64,000 nt of DNA, taken from JABDKH01 sp963768565. Its GTDB lineage: Bacteria > Bacteroidota > Rhodothermia > Rhodothermales > JABDKH01. Under the pieces are notes generated by a model that had not been told where the DNA came from, searched no databases, and worked only from the letters and a program-made list of their open reading frames with translations. Location of the stretch: the NCBI GenBank assembly GCA_963768565.1, contig CAVYIO010000036.1, positions 3,722 to 67,721 on the forward strand, given 5' to 3'. The translations under genes and the position numbers were made by a program. This document shows, piece after piece, positions 10,296 to 20,030 of this stretch; position 1 is the first letter of the stretch; each line of letters opens with the position of its first letter.

Positions 10296-11123
10296 GTGGA
10301 AGACTCATCGAACAGCTTTGTTAACCGGGACGGCGTTCGCCTGCACGAGCGAAGCTGGGTGCCCGAATCACATCCCCGTGCCGTGGTGGTGCTACTGCAC
10401 GGACTCGCCGAGCACACCGGTCGGTATGAGCAGCATGCGCAGCATTTCACCAATCTGAACATCGCGGTCGAGTCGTACGACCAACTCGGGCATGGCATGT
10501 CGGGAGGGCGTCGAGCCTATATCGCGTCTTATGAGACGTTCGTTCGCGACGCAAAAGAGTTCATTGGTCGCGTGGTCGACAGATATCCGGGCACGCCGGT
10601 GTTTCTTCTCGGCCACAGTCTCGGTGGAGCCGTCGCGGCCCTGGCATCCATCGATTGCCCGCACGAAATACGCGGATTGATCATGAGCAGCCCGGCCATC
10701 GCCCTGATGGAACCGCCGTGGCTTCAGAAGACGGCCCTGATGCTGTCGCATCTCATACCACGACTTCCGGTCAGACCGCTCGACCGAAAACTTCTGGCAA
10801 CAGATGACCGTGTGGCGCTGGCATTCAAGAACGATGCGTTGACTTTCTGCAAGGCGCTTTCCATCGGCACGGCCGCGGAGATCATCCGAATCGGACAGGC
10901 GGCGCTTCACGCTGCTCCGCGGATCTCGCATCCTCTTCTTCTTGTGCACGGCAGAGAGGACCGCATCACTTCTCCCCAGGCGAGTGGTGAGTTTTTCAGG
11001 TCGGCAGCATCTCAGGATAAATCCGTTTCGTTGTTCAAGGATATGTATCACGAGACGTTCAACGAACCGGACGGACAACGCGTACTCAATCTGATATCAG
11101 ACTTCGTTCTCGAACACGTCTGA
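10296..11123 (+). CDS. alpha/beta hydrolase, monoacylglycerol lipase-like
   Basis: 275 residues in the serine aminopeptidase S33/monoglyceride lipase group, which cleave monoacylglycerols or lysophospholipids. The oxyanion segment is LLHGLAEHTGRY, the nucleophile elbow GHSLGGAVA, the acid HGREDRITSP and the base MYHETFNEPDG; the YHE-x-x-NEP pattern is characteristic of MGL-type lipases. There is no signal peptide, so it is probably cytoplasmic. The start is GTG 10296; no in-frame ATG precedes the core. The gene is convergent with asnS. Confidence 0.82.
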   Translation: MEDSSNSFVNRDGVRLHERSWVPESHPRAVVVLLHGLAEHTGRYEQHAQHFTNLNIAVESYDQLGHGMSGGRRAYIASYETFVRDAKEFIGRVVDRYPGTPVFLLGHSLGGAVAALASIDCPHEIRGLIMSSPAIALMEPPWLQKTALMLSHLIPRLPVRPLDRKLLATDDRVALAFKNDALTFCKALSIGTAAEIIRIGQAALHAAPRISHPLLLVHGREDRITSPQASGEFFRSAASQDKSVSLFKDMYHETFNEPDGQRVLNLISDFVLEHV

Positions 11124-11151
11124 CGCAATCGCGGCGCGGCCTGACTTCCGG

Positions 11152-12654
11152 CTAGGGGTGCAGCCTGCCGAGCAGTCTTGGAAAAGGAATTGTCTCGCGC
11201 ACGTGGGTCACGCCGCACAGCCACGATACGGTTCGTTCCAGTCCGAGTCCGAATCCCGCGTGCGGCACGGAACCGTACTTGCGGAGATCGAAATACCAGT
11301 CGAAGGCCTCCTCGGGAAGGCCGTGAGCTTCCACTTGTTTGCGAAGGAATGCGAGGTCCGTTGCCCGCTCCCCTCCTCCGATTATTTCTCCGAAACCCTC
11401 GGGCGCAAGTACGTCCATGCCGAGGGCGAGCTTGTCGTCCTCGGGATCGCGTTTCATATAGAACGCCTTCACTGCTGCCGGATATCGATGGACGATTATC
11501 GGCCTGTCGAAATGCCAGGTGATGACGGTTTCATCGCTCCCGCCGAAGTCCCCGCCCCACTCAAATCCCATCGCGGACTCCTTCCATGACGGAAGATTGC
11601 GAAGCGCTTCCTCCAGTTCCTCGACGCGCGCGTTGATCTCGATCTCGCGCGCATCCAGTCGCCGCTTGACCGCTTTCTTCGCCTGTCCGTATGCCTTCTG
11701 ATTGCTCTCGAGTTCAACCTTCAGGTCGGCCAGTTCCGATTCGTGGGAGGAAATGCGGGCGTCTATCATGTCGGCTGATTCCGCACTTTTGAGAATGTCC
11801 ACGGCCTCGGTATACGTGATTCGCGGAAACGGCGGCGTGCACCGGCGGAGCAAATCGACATCTCGCCCGATTATCTCCAGTTCGGCCGTGCAACTCTCCA
11901 GCACTTCTGCGACGATGTGCACCAGCAGTGCTTCGGCGAGGTCCATGTTCATATCGAGATCATAGAACGCCATCTCGGGCTCGATCATCCAGAACTCCGT
12001 CAGATGCCGACGTGTCTTCGATTTCTCCGCGCGAAACGTCGGTCCAAACGTATAGATCTTGCCCATGGCCAATGCCATCGCTTCTCCGTGAAGCTGCCCG
12101 CTTTGCGTCAGGTAGGCCTTGTCTCCGAAATAGTCGATCTCGAATAGCGTCGACGTCCCTTCAACGGCGTTGCCGGTGAGGATCGGAGCGTCCATCTGCA
12201 CGAAACCACGACCCTGAAAGAACCCGTGGATGGACATGATTATCCTGTTTCGAACGCGCATGATGGCCCACTGCCTGCGGCTTCGAAGCCAGAGGTGGCG
12301 GTGGTTCATCAGGAACTCCACGCCGTGCGCCTTGGGACTTATCGGGTAGTCGTCCGACCGGCCGATCAACTGCACGCCGGTGACCTGCAGTTCATAACCG
12401 CCGACCTGCCTTTCGTCCTCGCGCACGGAACCTGTCAGTTCAAGCGCCGACTCCTGGGTCGCCTCGGCAGCTACCTGCCACATCTCTGCGCTCACCGACT
12501 CATCGGATACAACGCACTGGGCCAGCCCGCTCCCGTCGCGGAGTATCAGGAAGACCAGGCTCTTCGACTCCCTCTTGTTGTGCACCCAACCTTTAAGCGT
12601 CACCGTCGATCCAACGTGTGCGTGGAGATCGTCGATGCTAACGTAGTCGAACAT
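11152..12654 (-). CDS. asnS: asparaginyl-tRNA synthetase with a coiled-coil insertion
   Basis: 500 residues. The N-terminal OB-fold anticodon-binding domain (VTLKGWVHNKRESKSLVFLILRDG) precedes a class II catalytic core: motif 2 FGPTFRAEKSKTRRHLTEFW and motif 3 GFGLGLERTVSWL. Near residues 208-222 the residue pattern suits asparagine rather than aspartate enzymes. Residues about 289-362 are a highly charged heptad-like insertion (ADLKVELESNQKAYGQAKK, RRLDAREIEINARVEELEE) between motifs 2 and 3, absent from the 430-466 residue classical enzymes. The enzyme charges tRNA-Asn with asparagine in the cytoplasm. Confidence 0.93.
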   Translation of the reverse strand: MFDYVSIDDLHAHVGSTVTLKGWVHNKRESKSLVFLILRDGSGLAQCVVSDESVSAEMWQVAAEATQESALELTGSVREDERQVGGYELQVTGVQLIGRSDDYPISPKAHGVEFLMNHRHLWLRSRRQWAIMRVRNRIIMSIHGFFQGRGFVQMDAPILTGNAVEGTSTLFEIDYFGDKAYLTQSGQLHGEAMALAMGKIYTFGPTFRAEKSKTRRHLTEFWMIEPEMAFYDLDMNMDLAEALLVHIVAEVLESCTAELEIIGRDVDLLRRCTPPFPRITYTEAVDILKSAESADMIDARISSHESELADLKVELESNQKAYGQAKKAVKRRLDAREIEINARVEELEEALRNLPSWKESAMGFEWGGDFGGSDETVITWHFDRPIIVHRYPAAVKAFYMKRDPEDDKLALGMDVLAPEGFGEIIGGGERATDLAFLRKQVEAHGLPEEAFDWYFDLRKYGSVPHAGFGLGLERTVSWLCGVTHVRETIPFPRLLGRLHP

Positions 12655-12752
12655 GCGGTGAAACCAGATCTTTCGAATGACTGAGTGCGAGCAAGTTTAA
12701 CACGGACAGGTCGACCGACGGAGCGACGCCAGCTGCACTGTCTGTTCCGACT

Positions 12753-14195
12753 CTACCTTCTGCGGAGTTCGTCCTGCCAGTTGGGAAGCGTCGTTCCTCC
12801 CGATACGGTCGAGTGTATGATCTCAAACCGGCCAAACCCGGACCGATCGGCGAAGACAAACATGGCCTGGCCTTCGCCCGGGATGTTGTTGTAGTCCCAC
12901 ACCTCGTATGGAACCGTATCGCGCTCATAGAGATGCGGGTCGATGCCACTCGGCAGACCGTGCTGGAGCAGCACCCGTCCCCTGTCTGTATTCCAGCCCT
13001 CCTGGAAACTGTTCGTGTACCGGTCATCCGCATACTGTACGCGCTGGAAGAACTCCTCTCTGAACGCATTCCCCTGCAGACTGGGATTGGGATCTCGATT
13101 CGCCCAGAACTCCATCAGAAATCGGCGGCGTTCGTCAAGGTCACGGATTCCCTTGACGCGGCGGCGTTCTCGTTCACTTGAAATCGACTGAATAAGTTCT
13201 ACCTCGCGCTCCACATCAGCCTCCGGCATCGACGCGAACGGACTTGACTCGAACGCCCCCTCTACGCCAACCGGCTTTTCTCGAACTACATTCGGATTGA
13301 ACACGAAGAATTTCCGAGCCTGCTCCACGACCGCCACATTGTCACGGTTGAGCGCGACGATTCGCAGAAAGTACGAGCCGCTTGGCACCTGGCTTACGTC
13401 GAAAGAACCCACGATCACGTCCGGCGACCGGGCAGGTCGGGTGGTGCGGCGACTGAGGCCGGCAAGAGGATTCGAGAGATTGGCCTCGGCGATATAACAG
13501 TACAGTGTGTAGTCGCTGTCCACACCCGGCAGCGCGTCAATGTTGTACGTCTCGGCATAGTAAAACAGCCGTCCCAATCCTTCGCCGAACAGCTGATTCG
13601 CGTTGTGCCGGATCGACAGACCGTTCTTGTAGAAGGGGCTGGCCTTATCGTCCGAGCGCTCTATCTGCGACGCCAGCGTGATATCAGAGATCGAAGCAAG
13701 ATTGTTGAACGAGTATGACGGAACGACCACGTCGCGCCGTACCCGAACCTCGGCCCGATCGAATGCCTCGTCGCCGCGAATGACGACGTCCATCTCATAT
13801 TCGCCCGGCGGGATCGCCGTCCTCAACTGATGCAGGAAATGCTGGCCCTGAGCCAGACCGGCCGTATCCTGAACCACGAATGAGAGGTTCATTGAATCCG
13901 ACCACACCGGGTCCACAGGTGTACCCTCCAGTCCTTCCTGAGTGCTTCTGAAGACGACAAGGTCGATAGGCAGAACAGACAGATACCCCTGGTCGGTCCT
14001 GACGAAGTCGAGTGAAGGAGCCTCGAATGCGAGATAGACCTCAAGAAGAGAGCTTGAGTCGTCGTACGCGAAAGAAGCGACATCCAGATCCACCTGCACA
14101 GGCAATTCCTGAGCGTTCGCAACGGACGAGAATGCCACGACCAGCAGCGCGGTGCAAGCACAATGTGTCAGGAATCGAGCGGAGAGCACGGCCAT
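12753..14195 (-). CDS. GWxTD domain-containing secreted protein
   Basis: About 480 residues. A signal peptide (MAVLSARFLTHCACTALLVVAF...ANAQ) is followed by beta-rich domains and a C-terminal GWxTD domain: EGWNTDRGRVLLQHGLP, VPYEVWDYNNIPG and ADRSGFGRFEIIHST. GWxTD proteins are almost confined to the Bacteroidota/Rhodothermota/Ignavibacteriota branch; their function is unknown but they are periplasmic or outer-membrane associated. A basic segment with RERRRVKGIRDLDERRRFL precedes the domain. The frame is open to 14240; ATG 14195 or 14213 fits the signal peptide. It follows asnS in reverse order on the same strand. Confidence 0.83.
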   Translation of the reverse strand: MAVLSARFLTHCACTALLVVAFSSVANAQELPVQVDLDVASFAYDDSSSLLEVYLAFEAPSLDFVRTDQGYLSVLPIDLVVFRSTQEGLEGTPVDPVWSDSMNLSFVVQDTAGLAQGQHFLHQLRTAIPPGEYEMDVVIRGDEAFDRAEVRVRRDVVVPSYSFNNLASISDITLASQIERSDDKASPFYKNGLSIRHNANQLFGEGLGRLFYYAETYNIDALPGVDSDYTLYCYIAEANLSNPLAGLSRRTTRPARSPDVIVGSFDVSQVPSGSYFLRIVALNRDNVAVVEQARKFFVFNPNVVREKPVGVEGAFESSPFASMPEADVEREVELIQSISSERERRRVKGIRDLDERRRFLMEFWANRDPNPSLQGNAFREEFFQRVQYADDRYTNSFQEGWNTDRGRVLLQHGLPSGIDPHLYERDTVPYEVWDYNNIPGEGQAMFVFADRSGFGRFEIIHSTVSGGTTLPNWQDELRRR

Positions 14196-14349
14196 AATAT
14201 TGATGTAGCTCATTCCGGCACCAGCAAGGTCAAGCGGCACCCGAATGCGTTCTAGTGAGCAGAATTGTCAAACGACGACGTGTCGGGAGTTTACGCCGAA
14301 GGTCGATTGCGGGTTCACGGAATCCGATGTGACGGATATTGAAGCGAAA

Positions 14350-15192
14350 TCACGTCACAATCGGTGTTGACGAATCAGGAGGTTCATTTGACGGATCACG
14401 TTCAAATCGAGTCTCGCAATCCTTGATGAAGCGGCCCGAGCGGGCGTCGAACCGCCTTTCCTCGATAAGAAAGTGGTCGGTCTCCACGGTGATCAGGTTG
14501 TAAAAATTGGATCGCCGATGCTCCTTCCTTCCTCTTGAACTCGTTGCCGTTCCCGCACTCGCAACAACGAGCCGGTGGTCGCCCGGAATTATTTCGACCG
14601 GCTCGATGTGGGAGATGTGGAGATGGCCGCACAGAATCAAGTCGACGCCGGAATCCGCCGCGACATCCAGCGTGTGCTGACTATGTCGTGCAATGTCGTG
14701 CCAACCCAGAGCTTCGATCCTGCTGAGGTGATGATGTACCACCAGAATATTGAAGCTGGTGTCGCGTCGACCCGAGAAAAACTCCCGCATGCGATCGCGT
14801 TGACTGCCATCGATACGGCCGCCCTTTATCGTAAATCCCGTTGCTGAATTGATACCCAGGACTGCAACACCGTTGGCGACGTACGACGGCGTTGGATCTT
14901 CGGAGATGTACTGGTGGTAACGCTGGAGAGGATCGAGCAATCGGCGAACTGGAAACCACCAGGCGAACACATCGTGGTTGCCGGGAACGACGAGCACGTC
15001 CGCTTCGAGCCGGGAGAGCATGGCCGCTGCGTCTTCGAATTGTTGCGGCCTAGCCCGCTGCGTCAGATCGCCCGATACGGATACCAGATCTACGTCGGCA
15101 CCGTTGATCTCATGCACAAGTGCATCGACGATCGCTGGCTGGGCAATCTTGCCGAAGTGAATATCCGATATGTGGGCTATCCGGAGTGACAC
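14350..15192 (-). CDS. metallophosphoesterase, 3',5'-cyclic-nucleotide phosphodiesterase-like
   Basis: 280 residues of the calcineurin-like phosphoesterase superfamily. All metal-binding blocks are present: HISDIHFG, SVSGDLTQRA, VVPGNHDVF, ILVVHHHLS and LILCGHLHISH. The pattern resembles CpdA/Icc-type cyclic-nucleotide phosphodiesterases, but substrate cannot be read from sequence. There is no signal peptide. The C-terminal 35 residues, with RFIKDCETRFERDPSNEPPD, are variable. It is encoded in the same direction as the pyruvate dehydrogenase genes upstream but 91 bases beyond pdhC. Confidence 0.85.
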   Translation of the reverse strand: MSLRIAHISDIHFGKIAQPAIVDALVHEINGADVDLVSVSGDLTQRARPQQFEDAAAMLSRLEADVLVVPGNHDVFAWWFPVRRLLDPLQRYHQYISEDPTPSYVANGVAVLGINSATGFTIKGGRIDGSQRDRMREFFSGRRDTSFNILVVHHHLSRIEALGWHDIARHSQHTLDVAADSGVDLILCGHLHISHIEPVEIIPGDHRLVVASAGTATSSRGRKEHRRSNFYNLITVETDHFLIEERRFDARSGRFIKDCETRFERDPSNEPPDSSTPIVT

Positions 15193-15283
15193 GGGTCAGG
15201 GGCGACAATTCGTGATCAACGGTCGCAATACTTGGACCACGCGTAGCCGTCTTTGTTGCGCGGTTCGGCCTCCGAAGATGCGT

Positions 15284-16630
15284 CTAGAGAAGTAGATTCA
15301 GCGGCTCTTCGAGGTACTTCCGAAGAGTTTCGAGAAAGCGTGAGCCGGTCGCGCCGTCCACGACGCGGTGATCGCACGACATGGTGAGTTTCATGCGCTT
15401 GCCCGCCACCACCTGCCCGTCTCGGACGATCGCTTCATCGCGAATCGCACCGATGGCCAGGATGCACGCTTCGGGTGGATTGATGATGGCCGTGAACTCC
15501 TCGATACCGAACATTCCGAGGTTGCTCGTGGTGAAGGTTGACCCCTCGAATTCTTCGGGCTGAAGCCGTCGATCGCGCGCCTTCTGGGCCAGCATGCGCG
15601 TCTCAGCTCCGATCTCACTCAGACCCTTCCGGTCCGCATGTCGAATGACCGGTGTAATCAGACCTTCGTCAATGGCGACCGCCACCGCTACGTGAATTGA
15701 TTTGTGGTAGCGGATCTCGCCCTGATCCTCCAGATAAGAAGCGTTGACCGCCGGATGGCTACGCAATGCGACCGCGCATGCCTTTGTAATAATGTCATTG
15801 AACGAAATCCTCTCCGATCCCTCTTTCTCCGCGATCGCATTGACCCGTGCCCGTGCTGCGACGGCGCGGTCCATGTCAACATCGATCGTGAGATAGAAAT
15901 GAGGGGCGGTGTACTTGCTCTGTGCCAATCGCCGTGCGATGGCCTTCCTCATTTGCGATATGCGAACGGTCTCGTCCGGCTGATCGGCATCGCTGAAGGC
16001 GGTCGGCTGGAACGGAGCCGGTGTTGGGACGCGAGCGGCGGCAGGCGTAGCGCTCTGCTCGCGTTCGGGCTCACGCACCAGCGGTGCCGGTGCCTGTGTC
16101 TGTGCCGGTACCTGCACTCCCCCCATCGCCAGTTCGATGTCGCGCTTCACAATACGACCCTCCGGGCCGCTACCTTTCATGCGCGTCAGGTCAAGGCCGT
16201 GCTCCTGAGCCAGCTTCTTTGCCAGCGGCGACGCCTTTACTCTTGAGCCGTCTCCGGCTACCGGAGCGAGGGCCGGCAGCGAGTCCTGGCCATTGCCCGA
16301 AGCGACTCCAGCGTTCTCGTCAGCCGAGGCTGAGGTCCCTCCCGACGCGGTTCCTGCGGAATAACGTTCGAGAATGTCCGATACGTCCTCTCCTTTGTCT
16401 CCGAGCACAGCGATCAACGCGCCGATCGGCACCGCGTCACCCTCGCCGATTACTTTCTTCAGCAGCACGCCGTCGTCGTAAACCTCCAGGTCCATCGTCG
16501 CCTTGTCGGTCTCGACCTGGGCGATGATGTCTCCGGCCGCTACGGCGGCTCCTTCGTCAACGAGCCATGCTACGAGCACACCTTCCTCCATGGTGTCGCT
16601 CATCTTGGGCATCTCAACAGGAATGGCCAT
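15284..16630 (-). CDS. pdhC: pyruvate dehydrogenase E2, dihydrolipoamide acetyltransferase
   Basis: 448 residues in three parts. One lipoyl domain (about 1-78) carries the lipoylated lysine in VETDKATMDLEVY. A flexible linker leads to a peripheral-subunit-binding domain (about 130-165, VKASPLAKKLAQEHGLDL). The catalytic domain (about 215-448) ends with the active-site motif CDHRVVDGATGSRFL. E2 transfers the acetyl group from lipoamide to CoA and forms the core of the complex. It is the third gene of the operon pdhA-pdhB-pdhC, 41 bases after pdhB. No E3 gene is present here. Confidence 0.95.
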   Translation of the reverse strand: MAIPVEMPKMSDTMEEGVLVAWLVDEGAAVAAGDIIAQVETDKATMDLEVYDDGVLLKKVIGEGDAVPIGALIAVLGDKGEDVSDILERYSAGTASGGTSASADENAGVASGNGQDSLPALAPVAGDGSRVKASPLAKKLAQEHGLDLTRMKGSGPEGRIVKRDIELAMGGVQVPAQTQAPAPLVREPEREQSATPAAARVPTPAPFQPTAFSDADQPDETVRISQMRKAIARRLAQSKYTAPHFYLTIDVDMDRAVAARARVNAIAEKEGSERISFNDIITKACAVALRSHPAVNASYLEDQGEIRYHKSIHVAVAVAIDEGLITPVIRHADRKGLSEIGAETRMLAQKARDRRLQPEEFEGSTFTTSNLGMFGIEEFTAIINPPEACILAIGAIRDEAIVRDGQVVAGKRMKLTMSCDHRVVDGATGSRFLETLRKYLEEPLNLLL

Positions 16631-16671
16631 TACTTTCGGGGTTGGCTTGATGTAAGTAGCACAACGGGTGC

Positions 16672-17655
16672 CTAGTCAACGTACATGACTTTTCGGCATG
16701 CGTCATACGCATCCTGCGCACTCGGCATGTAGTACTCCATGAGATTCTTCGCGTAGGGCGCGGGCGTATCCTTCGCGGTGATCCGCATGATGGGCGCGTC
16801 CAGATAGTCGAAGGCACGCTCTTGAATCTGATACGTCATCTCCGATGAGATACTCGCAAACGGATTGCTCTCGTCGATGATGACGCACCGATTTGTCTTT
16901 CGGATCGACTCAAGGATCGTGTCGATATCGAGCGGTCGAATGGTTCGAGGGTCGATCACCTCCGCCTCGATACCATCCTCGGCGAGCATCTCTGCCGTCT
17001 TCATCGCGACCCAGTAGCTTTTACTGTGGCCGACGATCGTCACCGCGTCGCCCTGCCTCGCGATTCGAGCCTTGCCGATCGGAATCAGGTAGTCCTTTTC
17101 CTCGGAGACATCTCCCTTCCATCCGAACATGACTTCGGATTCAAGGAAGATCACGGGATCATCGTCGCGGATCGCAGACTTGAGAAGGCCTTTCGCATCG
17201 TCCGGGTTTGACGGCGCCACGACCTTCAAGCCTGGAAGCGTTGCATAGATGGATTCGGTGGATGTGTTGTGCGTCGCGGCCAGCTGACCGGCCGCACCGT
17301 TGGGTCCACGGAACACAATCGGGACCTTGAATTGACCGCCGGACATGTACCGGATCTTTGCCGCATTGTTGATCAACTGGTCAATGGCGACGAACGAGAA
17401 GTTCCACGTCATGAACTCGATGATCGGTCGCAGACCATTGAGAGCGGCTCCTATACCGAGGCCGGCGAATCCGTTCTCGCTGATGGGTGTGTCGATGACA
17501 CGCTTGGCACCGAACTGGGCCAGCATGCCCTCGCTAACCTTGTAGGCGCCATCGTATTCCGCCACTTCTTCCCCCATCAGGAAGATGGTGTCGTCGCGCT
17601 CCATCTCCTCCACCATCGCGGCTCGGAGCGCCTCTCTGAATTGCATTTCAGCCAT
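16672..17655 (-). CDS. pdhB: pyruvate dehydrogenase E1 beta subunit
   Basis: 327 residues, the standard length of an E1-beta. Family motifs include MGEEVAEYDGAYKVSEGM, the TDTPI-like RVIDTPISENGFAGLGIGAA, PIVFRGPNGAAGQLAATHN, and the C-terminal transketolase domain with EVIDPRTIRPLDIDTI. E1-beta pairs with E1-alpha to bind thiamine diphosphate and decarboxylate pyruvate. The gene follows pdhA by about 50 bases and precedes pdhC on the minus strand. Confidence 0.95.
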   Translation of the reverse strand: MAEMQFREALRAAMVEEMERDDTIFLMGEEVAEYDGAYKVSEGMLAQFGAKRVIDTPISENGFAGLGIGAALNGLRPIIEFMTWNFSFVAIDQLINNAAKIRYMSGGQFKVPIVFRGPNGAAGQLAATHNTSTESIYATLPGLKVVAPSNPDDAKGLLKSAIRDDDPVIFLESEVMFGWKGDVSEEKDYLIPIGKARIARQGDAVTIVGHSKSYWVAMKTAEMLAEDGIEAEVIDPRTIRPLDIDTILESIRKTNRCVIIDESNPFASISSEMTYQIQERAFDYLDAPIMRITAKDTPAPYAKNLMEYYMPSAQDAYDACRKVMYVD

Positions 17656-17705
17656 GTTGTAAACTCGTGCTCGTCAAAAAATTCTGCTCTGGAAGGAACG
17701 GAGTG

Positions 17706-18814
17706 CTACTTCAGAAACGGGTAGTCCTTCTGCCCGTAGACATCGTCGTAGATCGATTCCAGCGGAGGCTGCGGGCTCTTCTCGGCAAACTCGACAGACA
17801 GCTTTCACTTCGCGCTTCACGTCATCGTCGATGGCGTCGAGTGACTCGTTCGTTGCCAGCTCATGCCCGACCAGATACGCCTTCAGACGAATGATCGGAT
17901 CTGCGTTCTTCTTGTTCTCCATCTCCTCCTTCGTCCGGTACTTTCCGGGATCGCTCATGGAGTGACCGCGGTAACGGTACGTCCTGACCTCGAGCAGCGA
18001 CGGCTGATTGTCACGCGCCATCGCGATGTGGTCCGAGAACGCACGGTAGCAATCGAAGACATCCATTCCATCGGCGATAGCGCCCGGCATGTTGTAGCCG
18101 GTCGCCTGCTTGAACAGGTCCGTCTCGGCCGACGCCCGATGTACGGCTGTGCCCATTGCGTACTCGTTATTCTCGACCACCAGGACAACCGGCAACTTGT
18201 ACAGCGACGCGAGATTGGCGGCCTCGTGAAACGAACCCTGGTTGATCGCACCATCACCAAAGAAGCAGATGCAAACGCCTCCGTCCTCCTTGTACTTGTG
18301 CGCGAACGCAATGCCGACTCCCACCGGAATGTGACCTCCGACGATGCCGTGCCCGCCGAACAATCGTCTTTTCTGCACTGAAGAAGTGCATCGACCCGCC
18401 CTTGCCCTTTGAGCAGCCGTCGACTTTCCCGAAAAGCTCGGCCATACACTCGTTGGAGGTCATGCCCATTGCGAGCGCGATACCGTGATCGCGGTACGCC
18501 GTGATCACAGAGTCCTCGCCGATCTTCATCGCATTGGCCACGCCCGTCGACACCGCTTCTTGACCGATGTAGAGGTGCAGAAAGCCCGATATCTTCTGCT
18601 TCCCGTACATCTGAGCCGCACGCTCCTCAAAACGGCGCTGCAGCATCATGTTGCGATACATATCGAGCAGCTGGTCATCGGCGAGGCCGAGGTCCTTGTG
18701 GCTGACTTCGTCGGATTGAAACGACTTGTATTCGACCTCCGTGCGGATGACATCCGCCGGATCCTGCTCGCCATTGGCAGGAGGAGTGCTGGCTTTTGCT
18801 GTCTTCCTCGTCAT
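17706..18814 (-). CDS. pdhA: pyruvate dehydrogenase E1 alpha subunit, two apparent frameshifts
   Basis: The E1-alpha chain binds thiamine diphosphate. The N-terminal frame (ATG 18814) carries the E1 fold start LGLADDQLLDMYRNMMLQRRFEE and VITAYRDHGIALAMGM. Near 18367 one extra base moves the reading frame, and the rest continues as RLFGGHGIVGGHIPVGVGIA, then the ThDP motif GDGAINQGSFHEAANLA and YRYRGHSMSDPGKYR. A second extra base near 17799 moves the frame again; correcting it gives VEFAEKSPQPPLESIYDDVY, ending at TAG 17706. The corrected protein has about 369 residues, normal for the family. The final 30 residues after the second shift are read only after correction. First gene of the pdhABC operon. 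Confidence 0.9.
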
Positions 18815-19076
18815 AGTCCGCTCTTATTACGGTTCGTGGTGATTGCCGCTTGTTCTGCGAGCGCTCGGAAGCATTCGCGTTCCCGCCGGGCAGCAGAAAC
18901 GACTCGAAAACGTCAAAACAAGCCGAAATGTTTGCCGACAGCAAAATATCGGCAAGTTGCTAAAGGTACGAAACAAGGTGTAAACTATGTGAGGTGGATC
19001 CGTACTTATTCCCGTTTCGGCGGCGTCATGGTCGTTTTGGTGCTCCTAGTCTCCTGCCGTAACGATCGCCAACTGA

Positions 19077-19697
19077 ATGAAACCAAGTCCCGTGAAAGCT
19101 GATCAAACCCCGGAGAAGGCGGTGGGCGCGTCCTACGAGCTCGATGCCCTGCTCCGTGGTGACAAAAAAGCATTCGAGGCGCTGGTCCGCGAGGAATCGG
19201 CAAGACTGTTCAGCGTGATCGTGAGGATTCTGCGTGACGATGATGAAGCTGGTTCCGTGATGCAGGAGACCTTCTTGCAGGCATATCAGCGAATTCACAC
19301 TTTCCGGGGCGAGTCGAAGGTTACAACGTGGTTGTACGCGATCGGCATCAACCTCAGCCGTGCGGCCCTTCGAAAATCGAAGCGGACGACCGCGCTCGAC
19401 GAGGCGGATCTGGACAGGCTGCAACCGAAGTTTGCGAGGGGGATGTATCGCGACGCCGGAGCCGACTGGGATCCGCACAAGCTCACTGAGCGAAACGAGA
19501 CTCAGCGGCTAGTCAGGGAAGCCATTGACCGGCTGCCGGAGAGTTACCGGACGGTCGTGACCCTTCGTGACATTCGCGAACTACCCACGGCGGAAGTTGC
19601 ACAGATGCTTGACATCACCGAGGGAGCAGTTCGCGTCCGACTGCATCGTGCCCGACAGGCCCTCAAGAGTCTCCTCGACCCACAGATGAGGTACTGA
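19077..19697 (+). CDS. RNA polymerase ECF sigma factor
   Basis: 206 residues with the two sigma-70 regions of extracytoplasmic-function sigma factors. Region 2 spans about 27-95 (DKKAFEALVREESARLFSVI, QETFLQAYQRIHTFRGESK, TTWLYAIGINLSR). Region 4 spans about 140-200 (IDRLPESYRTVVTLRDIREL, AEVAQMLDITEGAVRVRLHR). It recruits RNA polymerase to a regulon not visible here. The next gene, 8 bases on, encodes a zinc-finger anti-sigma factor, so the pair forms a regulatory switch. The gene is divergent from pdhA with about 260 bases between them. Confidence 0.92.
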   Translation: MKPSPVKADQTPEKAVGASYELDALLRGDKKAFEALVREESARLFSVIVRILRDDDEAGSVMQETFLQAYQRIHTFRGESKVTTWLYAIGINLSRAALRKSKRTTALDEADLDRLQPKFARGMYRDAGADWDPHKLTERNETQRLVREAIDRLPESYRTVVTLRDIRELPTAEVAQMLDITEGAVRVRLHRARQALKSLLDPQMRY

Positions 19698-19705
19698 CAG
19701 AACTC

Positions 19706-19993
19706 ATGATCCTGCACAAACTAAAAATCATGCTCGGACTGGAGCCGTCTTGCGAGGACGTCAACGGCTTCATCGTTCGGTACCTGGACGGTGACCTCGA
19801 TGAGAAGACCAGTAAAAAGTTCTGGGCTCATATTGGAGATTGTTCGACCTGTGGCCGCTTCTTTGAACAATACACATCGACCATCGATCTGACGCGAGAC
19901 GCGGGCGACATCACGCCGCCTCAGGAACTTGTCGAGAAGACGCTCGCGTTTCTCAGAACAAGGTGGACCGACAGCGCTTCGGCCTCGGACTGA
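19706..19993 (+). CDS. zinc-finger anti-sigma factor (ZAS type), soluble
   Basis: 95 residues. The ZAS signature H-x3-C-x2-C is present as HIGDCSTCGRFFE, after the helix EKTSKKFWA, and an upstream CEDVNGFIVRYLDGDLDE helix matches the family. Such proteins bind and hold the cognate ECF sigma factor; many release it on thiol oxidation or zinc loss. No membrane segment follows the zinc finger, so this one appears cytoplasmic. It is directly downstream of the sigma gene and is followed by a terminator. Confidence 0.87.
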   Translation: MILHKLKIMLGLEPSCEDVNGFIVRYLDGDLDEKTSKKFWAHIGDCSTCGRFFEQYTSTIDLTRDAGDITPPQELVEKTLAFLRTRWTDSASASD

Positions 19994-20030
19994 AGCGAGT
20001 CCAGTAGTTGGCCAGAGCCGGCCAAATAAA

